Translations under genes and position numbers: made by a program
Part shown: positions 1 through 8,000 of the stretch, piece after piece
Layout: the number at the start of each line of letters is the position of its first letter
Position numbering within the stretch: position 1 is the first letter of the stretch
From: a virus
Virus record (IMG/VR): IMGVR_UViG_3300000228_000556
Location: 1 to 36,759 of that record
Reading direction: 5' to 3' (one strand)
Length of the DNA stretch: 36,759 nt
Notes under the pieces: generated by a model
Databases searched by the model: none
Seen by the model: the letters and a program-made list of their open reading frames with translations, nothing else
What the model was told of the DNA's origin: nothing

Positions 1-1251
1 TTACGCCACCTCTCCTTTCTTAAGATTTGTTCTTTTTTTGGCTTGTGCCAAATTTGTGCCAAACGCTGTGTCAAAGCTATAAGTTTTTAGAAACTTGGCT
101 CTTTCTAGTTTTGGAGCGTTTATGTACGCCGCGTAATGTTTTAGAGTCGTCTTTATGTCTTTATGCCTCAGCATTATCTTAGATACCCAGCCAATATCCT
201 CACCGTTTGAAAACATTATAGTCGCAAACGTGTGGCGCGTGTTATAAAAATCAATATAGTGAAGCCCACATCTTTTTATTAGCGGTTTCCAATACACATC
301 TGTGATGTTCTTAGATTGTTTCCATGCCTCGTTTGTTTTTGGCGACACAAAGACACTTTTGCCGCGCAAACCTGTAAGCCTGTATTGACTTCTCAACGCC
401 TCCTCAACTGGCGGAAGCATATCAATAAATCCGGTCACACCTGTCTTTGTAGTGCCGACGACTCCGTGTGTGAGAGACTTAGAGACTCTTATTGTCTTGC
501 TCTCAAAGTTTATATCAGTCCACTCAAGAGCCATCATTTCCCCGGTTCTCATGCCGCTAAAACACTGCATTTTGACCATATTGTGCAACCAACCGTCGCA
601 ATTTGCTAGGATACTTTGCACCTCTTCGATCGAATACACTTCTATCACAGGCTCAGGCACAACCGGCGCTTTTAATCCGTCAAATGGATTTTTGCTTATC
701 ATGCCGTCTCTCTCTGCATCGGCAAGTATCGTGTGAAACGTCGCTCTTATGTTTCGCACTCTGCTTGCCGACAAGCCTTTATCTAGTAGCTTCTTTTGCC
801 AAATTCCAAGGTCGGACGCTTTTATCTCGTCAACTCTTTTTTTACCAAAGAACGGAACGATATAGTTTTTGAAGGCTCCGGCATAGTCTTTGATAGTCTT
901 CTCTTTACGAAAAGCGCTACCGATTTCTAGGCTTTTGATACCATATACCGCTACGCTAAACTCGTCGTTGTCTTCACAGACGGCGCATGAGAGTATGCTT
1001 TTGAGAACTGCGTAGGCGTTTTCATTTACCCATTTCAGCCCCGCCGCTGTAGCGTTCTTATCTGTGGCGAGCCTATATCTTCTTGGCTCGGCAAAGATAC
1101 CCGCTGCGGCAAGTTCTTTTGCCTGAGCTACTGATAGCGTATAGTCAACATAGACTTTCACGCCGCGAATGTATGCGTTTTCTAATCTTTTTTTCATAGC
1201 TCCTCCGGATGTAGTGGAGGTGTTTAACGGGCGCATTGATATTTTAGTCAT
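1..1251 (-). CDS. int: Tyrosine-type site-specific integrase
   Basis: This 416-aa protein should catalyse recombination between phage and host attachment sites. The C-terminal half has the tyrosine recombinase layout: an Arg in SGMRTGEMMALEW (about residue 234), a Lys in TTKTG (about 267), an Arg in FYNTRHTFATI (about 337; the usual first His of HxxR is Tyr here) and the likely nucleophile Tyr in LKHYAAY (about 371). The middle (about 105-180) looks like a SAM-like core-binding domain, and the N-terminus like an arm-binding region. It is the last gene of the leftward early operon and overlaps the upstream small HTH gene by 8 bp, so integration and replication genes are probably co-transcribed. 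The stop codon is the first triplet of the window, so any attP downstream is outside it. Confidence 0.93.
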   Translation of the reverse strand: MTKISMRPLNTSTTSGGAMKKRLENAYIRGVKVYVDYTLSVAQAKELAAAGIFAEPRRYRLATDKNATAAGLKWVNENAYAVLKSILSCAVCEDNDEFSVAVYGIKSLEIGSAFRKEKTIKDYAGAFKNYIVPFFGKKRVDEIKASDLGIWQKKLLDKGLSASRVRNIRATFHTILADAERDGMISKNPFDGLKAPVVPEPVIEVYSIEEVQSILANCDGWLHNMVKMQCFSGMRTGEMMALEWTDINFESKTIRVSKSLTHGVVGTTKTGVTGFIDMLPPVEEALRSQYRLTGLRGKSVFVSPKTNEAWKQSKNITDVYWKPLIKRCGLHYIDFYNTRHTFATIMFSNGEDIGWVSKIMLRHKDIKTTLKHYAAYINAPKLERAKFLKTYSFDTAFGTNLAQAKKRTNLKKGEVA

Positions 1252-1501
1252 TTTTTGCCCATACTTTCTTTATTTTATTCGCTGCCGAAAGCGTGATGAG
1301 GTATTTATTACCTCGCTTGAAAAAGTCTTTATCGGGTTCTAGCTCAGGATTATGATTCAATTGATAGTGGACGTTTTGAACTTTTACCCCACACTCGCGA
1401 GCTATATCACTCACTTTTACATATTGCGGTTGCATAGTAGCCATTAGATCTTCTATCTTCTTATCTAGCGCTTTTATCGCGTCCAATATCTCTTTGCTCA
1501 C
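1244..1501 (-). CDS. Small HTH protein, possible excisionase or integrase regulator
   Basis: This is an 85-aa basic protein. Residues 1-25 form a short amphipathic helix, and residues about 26-50 (VKVSDIARECGVKVQNVHYQL) read as a winged-helix or MerR-like helix-turn-helix, followed by a strand-rich basic tail. Its position directly upstream of and overlapping the integrase gene suits an excisionase or directionality factor, but that role is inferred from position only. The start codon is GTG, forming a GTGA overlap with the stop of the upstream gene. Confidence 0.7.
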   Translation of the reverse strand: MSKEILDAIKALDKKIEDLMATMQPQYVKVSDIARECGVKVQNVHYQLNHNPELEPDKDFFKRGNKYLITLSAANKIKKVWAKND

Positions 1502-1686
1502 TTCTCCATCTCCTCGTCGCTCATCGGCGGGTCAAACCGCTCGTCGTATTGCTCCATCGCCCATTCAAGAGCCGCTTTGTATCCAAGCGCGTGTTGTTTT
1601 TTTGCCTCGGTTGCCGGCATTCTATTTAGGCAGTCTATCCACGCACAAGCTTCATAGTATTTTTCTTTTAGTTTTTCTTCAAACAT
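1498..1686 (-). CDS. Hypothetical 62-aa early protein
   Basis: This is an acidic, mostly helical protein of 62 residues (starts MFEEKLKEKYYEACAW, ends MSDEEMEK). I do not recognise its family. It lies between the primase-helicase gene and the small HTH gene, overlaps the latter by 4 bp, and starts 9 bp after the primase stop. That tight packing supports a real gene of the early operon. Confidence 0.6.
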   Translation of the reverse strand: MFEEKLKEKYYEACAWIDCLNRMPATEAKKQHALGYKAALEWAMEQYDERFDPPMSDEEMEK

Positions 1687-1695
1687 CTGTATTCC

Positions 1696-4248
1696 CTACA
1701 ACTTTATATGGGCTGGCGGGTCAAACAAGCCGCCGTAATCTTCCATTATCTCATTAGCATTTTCAATCTCCGGGGAGATAGTAAAACCCATAAAATACCT
1801 CTCTTTTGCGGAGAGCTGCTTGACTTTTTGGTCTAAGTGCGTCGGCATACCGATAGCGGTTGAGAAGTTCTTTTGCGCCAATACTTTCACACCCTCTTTA
1901 TCCGCCCATGCTTTATAGGCGATATATAGTTTTGACGTGGATATTTTGGTTCTTGCTCCTTTTGTCGGCTTGCCGTCTTCGCCAAGCACGAAATAATCTT
2001 CGATGAACGCCCAAACATGATCTGTTCTACGGCGATAATCTCTTTTCGCCTCCTCAGATTTCGCGGAAACTGTAAACTTGTAGTTGTTTTTCACAAAACG
2101 AGCTAGCCCCTCAAGCGCCCAGTTTAGTATCCCCGGAAGCTCGTTTTCTATTATTTTTCCAGCTAGATTGTCTACTCGGTCTTTAGCGGCTATTTGCTTG
2201 TCAAAGACTATTTGTATCAGCCTACGGCGCAAGCCGTCATCCGTGCCGCCGCCTTTTATCTCTTCGTTGCCCGCCATCATCATCTTTGGCGGTTTGCGTA
2301 GCGTATACGGGTCTCTGTTTTTTGGGTTTATCACTATCGGTTCGCCGACGACCATTTGCTTTAGGTTTGCCACCTGCTCGGTTAGGAATGCTCCGGCGGG
2401 TATCTCACTGCCTATGTTTACCAGCTTGCCGGACAGCGCGTCGAGCTGATGGTCTTTCATGCTCACGAGATTTAGCCTTGAGACGGTGGAGGAGTCAAAG
2501 AGAGCCTCCACTACCGCTAGAAATACAGACTTACCATTTGCTCCAAGCCCATACAGATAAATGAAATAATCCACATATCGAGGCAAAAAACAATAAGCGA
2601 CGTACTCTTGCAGTATGTGTATAGTCTCAATATCCGGCGTCTCGTCGCCGTTTTCGTGTTTGACGGTGAGCGAAGTGCTCAAAAACTTTAGCCACATATC
2701 GCACCTAGCGGTAGGCTCGTATGCAAAAGGTAGACAATACGTTATCCCGTGCTCGTGGCTGTGCTCTGTGTGCGTCAATTCGCCGTTGGCGGCTACAAAG
2801 ATAGTTCCGCCCTGATGATTTATTATGCCCCGTTCGTCGTTTTGCGCGACGGTGTGTCTGATTCTTTCCATTACTCCGGCTCCTACTTCTTTGATGAATT
2901 TGCCTTGATACGCTTGCTTTGGGTTCACCTTTGCCGCGTCGATAAAGTCAAGAACAAAGTTTTGATACTGCTCTACCTCTACCGCCTGGAAGTGCGTCCC
3001 CGTGTAAAAATGAAATAGCTTGTACTTACGAAACAAAAACACGCCGTTATCTTCAAAAAGCTCCAGCATCTCTTTGACGGCGTCCGCTTCTGAATGCTTG
3101 ATGAAGCCGACCATAGCGGAGCGACCGAAAAAGTCGTATACAAGCTTCATCTGTAACTGTTTTTGATACTTTTTTTCTAGTTTATCCCTCGTCGCCGTCT
3201 TATCATCGGCGCTCATCTCGTCATACCCCTCAAAAGCCGCTAGCTCTTCGGAGGATAGACGAGCAAAGAGAGCCGCCGCTTCGATTTGGAAGTTGGCGTA
3301 TTTGGTGTCGCCTATCTTTGTCGCATAGTTGTCTAGCGCTATTGCGACTTCGTCAAAGTTTTTTGATTTTAGCGGTCGTACTTTTGGCAGTAGTTCCGCT
3401 GTTACCTCTTTCCAGTCTTTGGTTTTTGGCACAAAGCCGCAAGCCTTTATTAGTCTGCTTAGTAGCCCGTCGCTTCCGGACTTCGCTATGTAGTCGCTTG
3501 CGTCCTCTTTGTTTTTTGCCTTAGCGTCTAGTATCTCCCACTTGACGACTAGACAATACATCCCGCGTTTTTCAAAAATCTCTTTTACTTTTGCCGCCGC
3601 CTTAAGCCCTGAGTCGTCATTGTCAAACAGCAGTATCGGTGTCACGCCTTGTGGTAGCTTCTCTACGTATTTGTCCCACTTTGTCGCGTCGCTCGTGGAG
3701 CCAAGAGTGATAGCCGCCACGCCGCATAGATTGAGATTTAGCGCGTCTTTCTCACCCTCACAGACGACAAAGTATTTATCAAATCCATACACCGCCCAAA
3801 ACAGAGGAAGCGCAAAAGGATAAGCCGGAGCTCCCCACGTCTTTAGCCATTTGCTCCCGTCAACTCTCTCGCTCAAAAACTTCTTTTGCTCTTTGTCCCA
3901 GATATACTTTTCGCGGATTTTTGTATATCTGCCTACTCCGTTTTCATCTTTGCAGACTACCGCGATAGAGTCGTGCTCTTCGCTCCAAAATATATATTTG
4001 CGAGCCTCAACGGCAAATGGGCTAGTAGCCAAGAGAGGGAAAGCCTCTAGTACTCTCTCTTCATTTTTCTTTTCGTGAGCGGCGGCTTTTTTTAGTTCTT
4101 TTTCTACGTCGGCGGCGATCTCTTCTAGTTTCCTATCAGAGACTTTTTCTTTTGCATTCTCGGCCGCTTTTTTTTCGACCGCCGCTCTTTTTTTTGCAAG
4201 CTCGTCGGCTGTCGCTCTCAGATCTTGTATTTCGCTCACTCCGCTCAC
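1696..4248 (-). CDS. Toprim primase / superfamily 3 (D5-like) helicase
   Basis: This 850-aa replication protein should prime and unwind phage DNA. Residues 1-70 are a charged coiled coil. A Toprim domain follows, with EGEKDAL (about 164) supplying the catalytic Glu and DNDDSG (about 211) the DxD pair. The C-terminal half is a phage/plasmid P4/D5-type helicase with a Walker A motif, GANGKS (about 569), preceded by a D5-N-like region. The primase zinc finger is encoded separately by the gene just upstream, joined by a GTGA overlap (GTG start), so the usual one-chain primase-helicase is split here. No DNA polymerase is visible in the window, so host polymerase is presumably used. Confidence 0.9.
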   Translation of the reverse strand: MSGVSEIQDLRATADELAKKRAAVEKKAAENAKEKVSDRKLEEIAADVEKELKKAAAHEKKNEERVLEAFPLLATSPFAVEARKYIFWSEEHDSIAVVCKDENGVGRYTKIREKYIWDKEQKKFLSERVDGSKWLKTWGAPAYPFALPLFWAVYGFDKYFVVCEGEKDALNLNLCGVAAITLGSTSDATKWDKYVEKLPQGVTPILLFDNDDSGLKAAAKVKEIFEKRGMYCLVVKWEILDAKAKNKEDASDYIAKSGSDGLLSRLIKACGFVPKTKDWKEVTAELLPKVRPLKSKNFDEVAIALDNYATKIGDTKYANFQIEAAALFARLSSEELAAFEGYDEMSADDKTATRDKLEKKYQKQLQMKLVYDFFGRSAMVGFIKHSEADAVKEMLELFEDNGVFLFRKYKLFHFYTGTHFQAVEVEQYQNFVLDFIDAAKVNPKQAYQGKFIKEVGAGVMERIRHTVAQNDERGIINHQGGTIFVAANGELTHTEHSHEHGITYCLPFAYEPTARCDMWLKFLSTSLTVKHENGDETPDIETIHILQEYVAYCFLPRYVDYFIYLYGLGANGKSVFLAVVEALFDSSTVSRLNLVSMKDHQLDALSGKLVNIGSEIPAGAFLTEQVANLKQMVVGEPIVINPKNRDPYTLRKPPKMMMAGNEEIKGGGTDDGLRRRLIQIVFDKQIAAKDRVDNLAGKIIENELPGILNWALEGLARFVKNNYKFTVSAKSEEAKRDYRRRTDHVWAFIEDYFVLGEDGKPTKGARTKISTSKLYIAYKAWADKEGVKVLAQKNFSTAIGMPTHLDQKVKQLSAKERYFMGFTISPEIENANEIMEDYGGLFDPPAHIKL

Positions 4249-4556
4249 GCTAGATGCCCTTGTTTTTGATTTTCTTCGTATTGCAAGCCCATGTCTTCAC
4301 AAATCAGTTTTGCCGCCTTAGAGGGCTCAATACGCATATAAGCGGCGATAAAATCAACGAGGCTGTGCGCTCCTGCGTCGCAAGAGAAGCATTTGCCTTT
4401 GTTTGTGCTTTTTTTGAGGACGTAGCTAGGTTTGCCATCGGAGTGAAAAGGACAAACACATTTTAGGTTTGCCCCCTCCTTCGTCCAATGAAAACCATGG
4501 AACACCTCAGTGTATGCCGCAAAGTCCACAGAGTTTGCCGCGTCAAACAATCTCAC
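4245..4556 (-). CDS. CHC2-type primase zinc-finger protein
   Basis: This 103-aa protein matches the zinc-binding domain of DnaG-type primases: CPFH, then a basic Lys-rich segment, then CFSC gives the Cys-His-Cys-Cys ligand set. A short helical tail follows. Such domains recognise the template for primer start. The partner catalytic domain is the next gene, overlapping by 4 bp. I chose the GTG at 4556 because an AGGGG ribosome binding site lies 6 nt upstream; an in-frame TTG at 4562 would abut that site. Confidence 0.85.
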   Translation of the reverse strand: MRLFDAANSVDFAAYTEVFHGFHWTKEGANLKCVCPFHSDGKPSYVLKKSTNKGKCFSCDAGAHSLVDFIAAYMRIEPSKAAKLICEDMGLQYEENQKQGHLA

Positions 4557-4562
4557 AGACAA

Positions 4563-4954
4563 CCCCTTTTAGAGAGAGCTCTCTCTCTTTCTCTTTCTTT
4601 TCTCTGATTACTATCAGTTACTCTTCTTTTTGTTATTTCTTTGTTTGTTACGCAGAAGAAAAAAGACATCGTAACAGTACGAAACGCCGATAAAATAGGG
4701 GCGCAAATAGGGTGATAAGGTGAGCTGTTACGCAAGTTACGCAGGGTTAACAGGTTTTTAATCCGCCCGCCTAGAGAGAGAGCGTATACGCGTGTATATA
4801 TACACACGCTGCGCTCTAGGCGTGTAAGGAAATATGAAATCTCTGCGTAACTTGCATAACAACACCCCGCCAACCCCGATAAACACGGTGTCCGTAGCGT
4901 TTTGCCCTCTGCGTAACTCCTGCAAACTCTGCGTAATCCTGCGTAACAGCTCAC
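4563..4954. other. Origin-like non-coding segment with iterons and nested inverted repeats
   Basis: This gap of about 390 bp lies directly upstream of the primase genes. It holds seven copies of the element CTGCGTAA(C/T) or its complement: complement at 4647-4655, 4727-4734 and 4736-4744; direct at 4843-4851, 4909-4917, 4929-4937 and 4939-4947. The outer copies form a perfect 15-bp inverted repeat (4720-4734 with 4940-4954). The centre has a 9-bp inverted repeat (4768-4776 with 4814-4822) enclosing the palindromes GCGTATACGC and TGTATATATACA. Iterons, an AT-rich palindromic core and an adjacent primase-helicase suggest a replication origin; that is inference. A 133-codon open frame crosses it but looks like chance. 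Confidence 0.6.
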
Positions 4955-5196
4955 ATCACACCCTTTGTTTTATAATCGCCGCTTATCACAACGCCGCTCT
5001 CTCTGCATTTGGTAAAAAGCCCTTTTCGCCCGCCCGGCAAGAACTCCCGACCCCTACAGAAAGCCTTATACTCGTCAAAAAGCTCCTGCCCAAAAAACAC
5101 GTCTTTTTTGTCCAAAGAACCGACAAAAACCCGATATGTAAAATCAACAGAAGCGCGCCTAGCCTCAGATACTTCATCCCAGCTGTTTATCGCCAT
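4951..5196 (-). CDS. Hypothetical 81-aa early protein
   Basis: This is a mixed alpha/beta protein of 81 residues with a basic C-terminal half (GREFLPGGRKGLFTKCRES). I do not recognise it. Its ATG overlaps the stop of the upstream gene (TGATG), which implies translational coupling; no separate ribosome binding site is visible. It is the last gene before the origin-like segment, so an origin-related role is possible but unsupported. Confidence 0.55.
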   Translation of the reverse strand: MAINSWDEVSEARRASVDFTYRVFVGSLDKKDVFFGQELFDEYKAFCRGREFLPGGRKGLFTKCRESGVVISGDYKTKGVM

Positions 5197-5588
5197 CACG
5201 ACGCAAACCCCATCAAAGAAGCGACTTTGATATGCCTCATCGCAATGATGATATTCTCCGCTTGAGCCAATCTACTGAATTTGAAATACTTAAGATAGTT
5301 ATAGTATTTCTCAATAGTCTCATGACGTTCGTTGCGCTCAAATCTTGCTATCTCTTTGGCTATTCGCCAATCAGTCCCGTATAGCTCCAACACCTCAAAA
5401 TACAGCGTTTCAGCCTCTGCGGCAAGGGGCGCCTTGTAGTTGAGCGGCACCATCATTTGCCCGTTTACTCTCAAAAATCTATTTGGATTTGAGGCTATAG
5501 CGTTCTGCAAAGTTTTCTTTGAAATGTTGAAATACTCAGCCGCCGCCGTGAGGCTTAGGCATTCGTTTTTATTATATTTTTCTCTCAT
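5196..5588 (-). CDS. Putative HTH DNA-binding early protein
   Basis: This 130-aa protein has an N-terminal segment (about residues 10-45, LTAAAEYFNISKKTLQNAI) that reads as a helix-turn-helix of the kind that selects DNA sites, followed by a short strand pair and a long helical C-terminus. It overlaps the BRO antirepressor gene by 4 bp (ATGA) and the next gene by 1 bp. A regulator or replication initiator acting on the nearby iterons would fit the context, but I cannot assign a family. Confidence 0.6.
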   Translation of the reverse strand: MREKYNKNECLSLTAAAEYFNISKKTLQNAIASNPNRFLRVNGQMMVPLNYKAPLAAEAETLYFEVLELYGTDWRIAKEIARFERNERHETIEKYYNYLKYFKFSRLAQAENIIIAMRHIKVASLMGFAS

Positions 5589-6235
5589 AGGCGCTCGCCC
5601 TTTACGACGATTCCGACATACCAGCCGGCGTCAAGTCCCTTTGATACATTGATAAGTCTATAATGCAACTTATCAGGGTTTGGTGTGAGCCTATGAATCG
5701 AGCAAAAAGCCATATAATCGTTGAGTACAAATCTGTTGGAGCATGAATACCCCGGTTTTTGGATTATCTTTTGGGTGATGTAGCGCTCTACGGAGTCTAG
5801 CTTTGGTTTTTTGGCTATTTTTTTCGCTTTTGCCAGCTCTTTTTCCATCTTTGCCACTCTCTCAGATAGCTCTTTAGCCTCGGCGGTTACGCCGTAGCCG
5901 CCTGTTTTGCGGATGGTTGGGAGGACTTCTTCCATTATCCAATCTTCTATTTTTTGCGCCTCCGGCATATTTGAACGGATGATTAGGCGCCATACGTCGG
6001 ATTCGGGGATTAGTTTGGTTTGAGGTTGAAGCTTTAGGGGTAACGATTCGTTCCCCCTGATGAAGTCCTCAACAGCTACTGGTTTCTTACAGTGATCGTC
6101 AACCGCTTTTCTTGTGTTTTCATACCCCAACATTCCAGCTATATCCTTAGCGACAAAGAAAATCTCACCGTTTTTGCCCTCTACCGTCCGTATCATATTG
6201 TCTGCGTAAGCGAATACTTGCAAAGCGTTTGTCAT
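5585..6235 (-). CDS. BRO-family phage antirepressor
   Basis: This 216-aa protein has an N-terminal BRO-N domain (residues about 5-100: VFAYADNMIRTVEG, IFFVAKDIAGMLGYEN, VWRLIIRSNMPEAQ, WIMEEVLPTIRKTGGYG), a coiled-coil linker (about 108-135) and a different C-terminal domain. BRO-N proteins commonly act as phage antirepressors. The open frame continues 45 codons upstream, but the ATG at 6235 has a clear AAGGAG site 8 nt upstream and begins at the conserved domain, so I use it. It lies in the leftward operon facing the repressor gene, and may relieve repression because the repressor appears unable to cleave itself. Confidence 0.87.
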   Translation of the reverse strand: MTNALQVFAYADNMIRTVEGKNGEIFFVAKDIAGMLGYENTRKAVDDHCKKPVAVEDFIRGNESLPLKLQPQTKLIPESDVWRLIIRSNMPEAQKIEDWIMEEVLPTIRKTGGYGVTAEAKELSERVAKMEKELAKAKKIAKKPKLDSVERYITQKIIQKPGYSCSNRFVLNDYMAFCSIHRLTPNPDKLHYRLINVSKGLDAGWYVGIVVKGERL

Positions 6236-6251
6236 CTTGAATACTCCTTGT

Positions 6252-6506
6252 TTAGTTTTGAAGGTGTCTTGGGATATTGCAACCCTCGTAATGCCCTTTG
6301 ACGAGTTTGCGAGAACTTTCAGGAAGAAGGTTAAAAAGATTAGGGTCATGTTTAGCAATATGTACTGCAACTTTCCAGACCGGACGAAAACCCTTAATCG
6401 TGTTTCGAAGTGAGTGCGTGTTTAATTCATGTTGTTTTGCATACATTGGGATAGTCATATCCCGCTCTAACATTAGCATTTGAGCTACTACGCCTCTCTT
6501 ATACAT
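6252..6506 (-). CDS. Small putative DNA-binding protein at the head of the early operon
   Basis: This 84-aa basic protein is the first gene of the leftward operon, in the position of a Cro-like regulator. Residues 14-50 (RDMTIPMYAKQHELNTHSLR) look like a helix-turn-helix or a phage regulatory fold. The upstream ribosome binding site is weak. I cannot name its family; the Cro-like role is inferred from position opposite the repressor gene. Confidence 0.6.
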   Translation of the reverse strand: MYKRGVVAQMLMLERDMTIPMYAKQHELNTHSLRNTIKGFRPVWKVAVHIAKHDPNLFNLLPESSRKLVKGHYEGCNIPRHLQN

Positions 6507-6608
6507 TTTTCTAAAAACTCCGATATAATTAGTAATCCACAGATAACCAAAGCGTAATCTAGGATTTGAATCGTATTTTACGATTTATAAACTTAAATAA
6601 GGATTTTT
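6507..6608. promoter_or_regulatory. Divergent early/lysogeny control region with candidate operator
   Basis: This 102-bp gap separates the leftward early operon from the rightward repressor gene. A perfect 17-bp palindrome, AATCGTA-TTT-TACGATT (6569-6585), is a good candidate repressor operator, and a related shorter half-palindrome (AATC-TAG-GATT, 6556-6566) precedes it. A TATAAT at 6524-6529 on the plus strand could be the repressor promoter; TTATAAATCG on the minus strand, overlapping the palindrome, could be the -10 of the leftward promoter. Binding and promoter use are inferred. Confidence 0.55.
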
Positions 6609-7181
6609 TTGGACGCGATAGAGAAGATTAGGAAGATTATGTTTGAGAACAATCTCAATCAAACACAATTTGCGAAGTCTTTAGGTCTTGACCAGACAAC
6701 AATATCAGCTTGGCTCAAAAATAAAAATAAGCCACAATATAGTGCTAGAGATAAGATATTAGAGATATATAATATTGATATTTTTTCGCAAAACCAAATA
6801 CCACACATAGACCTAGAGCACATGTGGGTAGAAATAAAGTTTCATGAGGACGCAAAAGCTTTCGCCGCCGGAGAGTACGAAATTTTAAAAGTGGATAGAA
6901 AAATGCTAAATGCGCGAGTAGACCCGACAAAACATCAAGCTCTCAGAGTACACGGCGACGCGATGGAGCCGACATTCAAAGACGGAGACGTCATCTTCGC
7001 AGAGCCGTTTTCCGGAGATTTCGCCAACAACCGCGCCTACATCATCAAGCGCGAACACGACGTTTCCATCCGCCGCCTGAGGAGGGAAAGCGACCTTTTA
7101 GAAATAATTAGCGACAATCCAGACTACGAAAACTACAAGCTCGAAAGCGGCAAAGTAGAAATTATTGGGAGGGTGGTGTAG
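6609..7181 (+). CDS. C1/LexA-like phage repressor with apparently lost self-cleavage dyad
   Basis: This 190-aa protein has an N-terminal XRE-type helix-turn-helix (about 13-50: NNLNQTQFAKSLGLDQTTIS) and a C-terminal S24/LexA-like domain. The start is a TTG preceded by AAGGA. In S24 domains the nucleophile sits in a G-D-S-M-x-P motif; here the sequence reads GDAMEPT, with GCG (Ala) for Ser. The general-base Lys, usually in a V-K-R-L context, is Arg (SIRRLRR). Both changes are seen in the DNA; loss of cleavage is inferred. The BRO protein across the control region is a candidate inducer. Confidence 0.9.
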   Translation: MDAIEKIRKIMFENNLNQTQFAKSLGLDQTTISAWLKNKNKPQYSARDKILEIYNIDIFSQNQIPHIDLEHMWVEIKFHEDAKAFAAGEYEILKVDRKMLNARVDPTKHQALRVHGDAMEPTFKDGDVIFAEPFSGDFANNRAYIIKREHDVSIRRLRRESDLLEIISDNPDYENYKLESGKVEIIGRVV

Positions 7182-7182
7182 C

Positions 7183-7707
7183 TTGACAAGAACGTATTTT
7201 ACATTAGCTTGCGCTATTTGGCTTGCGGGAACATGGTTTAGTTGGATGATAATGGAGGCGTTTTTAAAAGGAATGGGGCAAGACGATGTGATGATATACC
7301 CACTCTTGTTCAATATCATACCGACAGTAATTTTTTATTTCATCTTAAAAGAAAGATACAAATACATCCAAGACAACATAACAAACGTAGAGAAAATCAT
7401 TTTGGCTGTGATGCCTATTTTTCCATTTTTATTTATCGCACCTTTTGCTCATGCGGTTTGGCACGATAGAACATCAGATAAGCCCGAACGCGTAGAGGAA
7501 TCAAAAAATATGGAGGCGGCAAAAGAAATCTTAATGACTATTGCATATTGGTTAGTTGTGATTGCTGGTATGGCAGGATATATAATGAATATCGTTGAGA
7601 TGATTAAATACGGTTCTGTAATGGCGACATCATCGATTGTATTCGGTGTAGTTGGCGTGATATTCCCACCTCTTGGCTCTATAATGGGGCTTCTATATAT
7701 GTTCTAA
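7183..7707 (+). CDS. Five-helix integral membrane protein expressed with the repressor
   Basis: This protein of about 174 aa has five likely membrane helices (ACAIWLAGTWFSWMIM; YPLLFNIIPTVIFYFIL; ILAVMPIFPFLFIAPFAHAV; IAYWLVVIAGMAGYIMNIV; IVFGVVGVIFPPLGSIMGLL). The likely start is TTG at 7183, two bases after the repressor stop, with a GGGAGG site near 7168-7173, so the two genes are co-transcribed in the lysogen. A lysogeny-expressed membrane protein could act in superinfection exclusion or host conversion; nothing in the sequence proves either. Confidence 0.7.
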   Translation: MTRTYFTLACAIWLAGTWFSWMIMEAFLKGMGQDDVMIYPLLFNIIPTVIFYFILKERYKYIQDNITNVEKIILAVMPIFPFLFIAPFAHAVWHDRTSDKPERVEESKNMEAAKEILMTIAYWLVVIAGMAGYIMNIVEMIKYGSVMATSSIVFGVVGVIFPPLGSIMGLLYMF

Positions 7708-7727
7708 GCCCCAACACAAGGAGTGAA

Positions 7728-7931
7728 ACACGCCGCCAACTTCACTTCCAACAAGAAGCAAAAAAGCTTATAGAAAAAGAGTTTTTCCCCAAAATCAATT
7801 TCAAAAATATTGTACGGAGGTATTAGCAACGTTATGGAGGTGTGAGCGGCGGCGGGGTACACGGGCTATTGACATCTGAAAAATACGACCTTTTTTTTGG
7901 AAGCCGTCTCAAAAAAAGCCCTTTTATGTAG
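7728..7931 (+). pseudogene. Possible decayed gene fragment
   Basis: One frame reads protein-like across this stretch with a single internal TAG (7824-7826). The first part reads QEAKKLIEKEFFPKINFKNI, the second YGGVSGGGVHGLLTSEKYDL, ending at a TAG at 7929-7931. There is no start codon in frame. It may be a remnant of a gene lost between the membrane protein and the cassette at 8493; chance is a real alternative. Confidence 0.2.
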
Positions 7932-8000
7932 CGAAAAGCTCCGGCAATGTATGTGCGAAGTATGCAAACTTGCGATATTTGAAGACGACACACAGCCAAA

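Noticed and set aside
4553-4954. A 133-codon open frame on the minus strand across the iteron region
   Set aside because: It starts with GTG inside the outer inverted repeat, its composition (Cys, Tyr, Arg, Ser runs, and a RERERER stretch from a GA-rich tract) is not protein-like, and the repeats explain the DNA better.
6236-6370. An N-terminal extension of 45 codons on the BRO antirepressor
   Set aside because: It overlaps the upstream 84-aa gene, while ATG 6235 has a strong ribosome binding site and begins the conserved domain.
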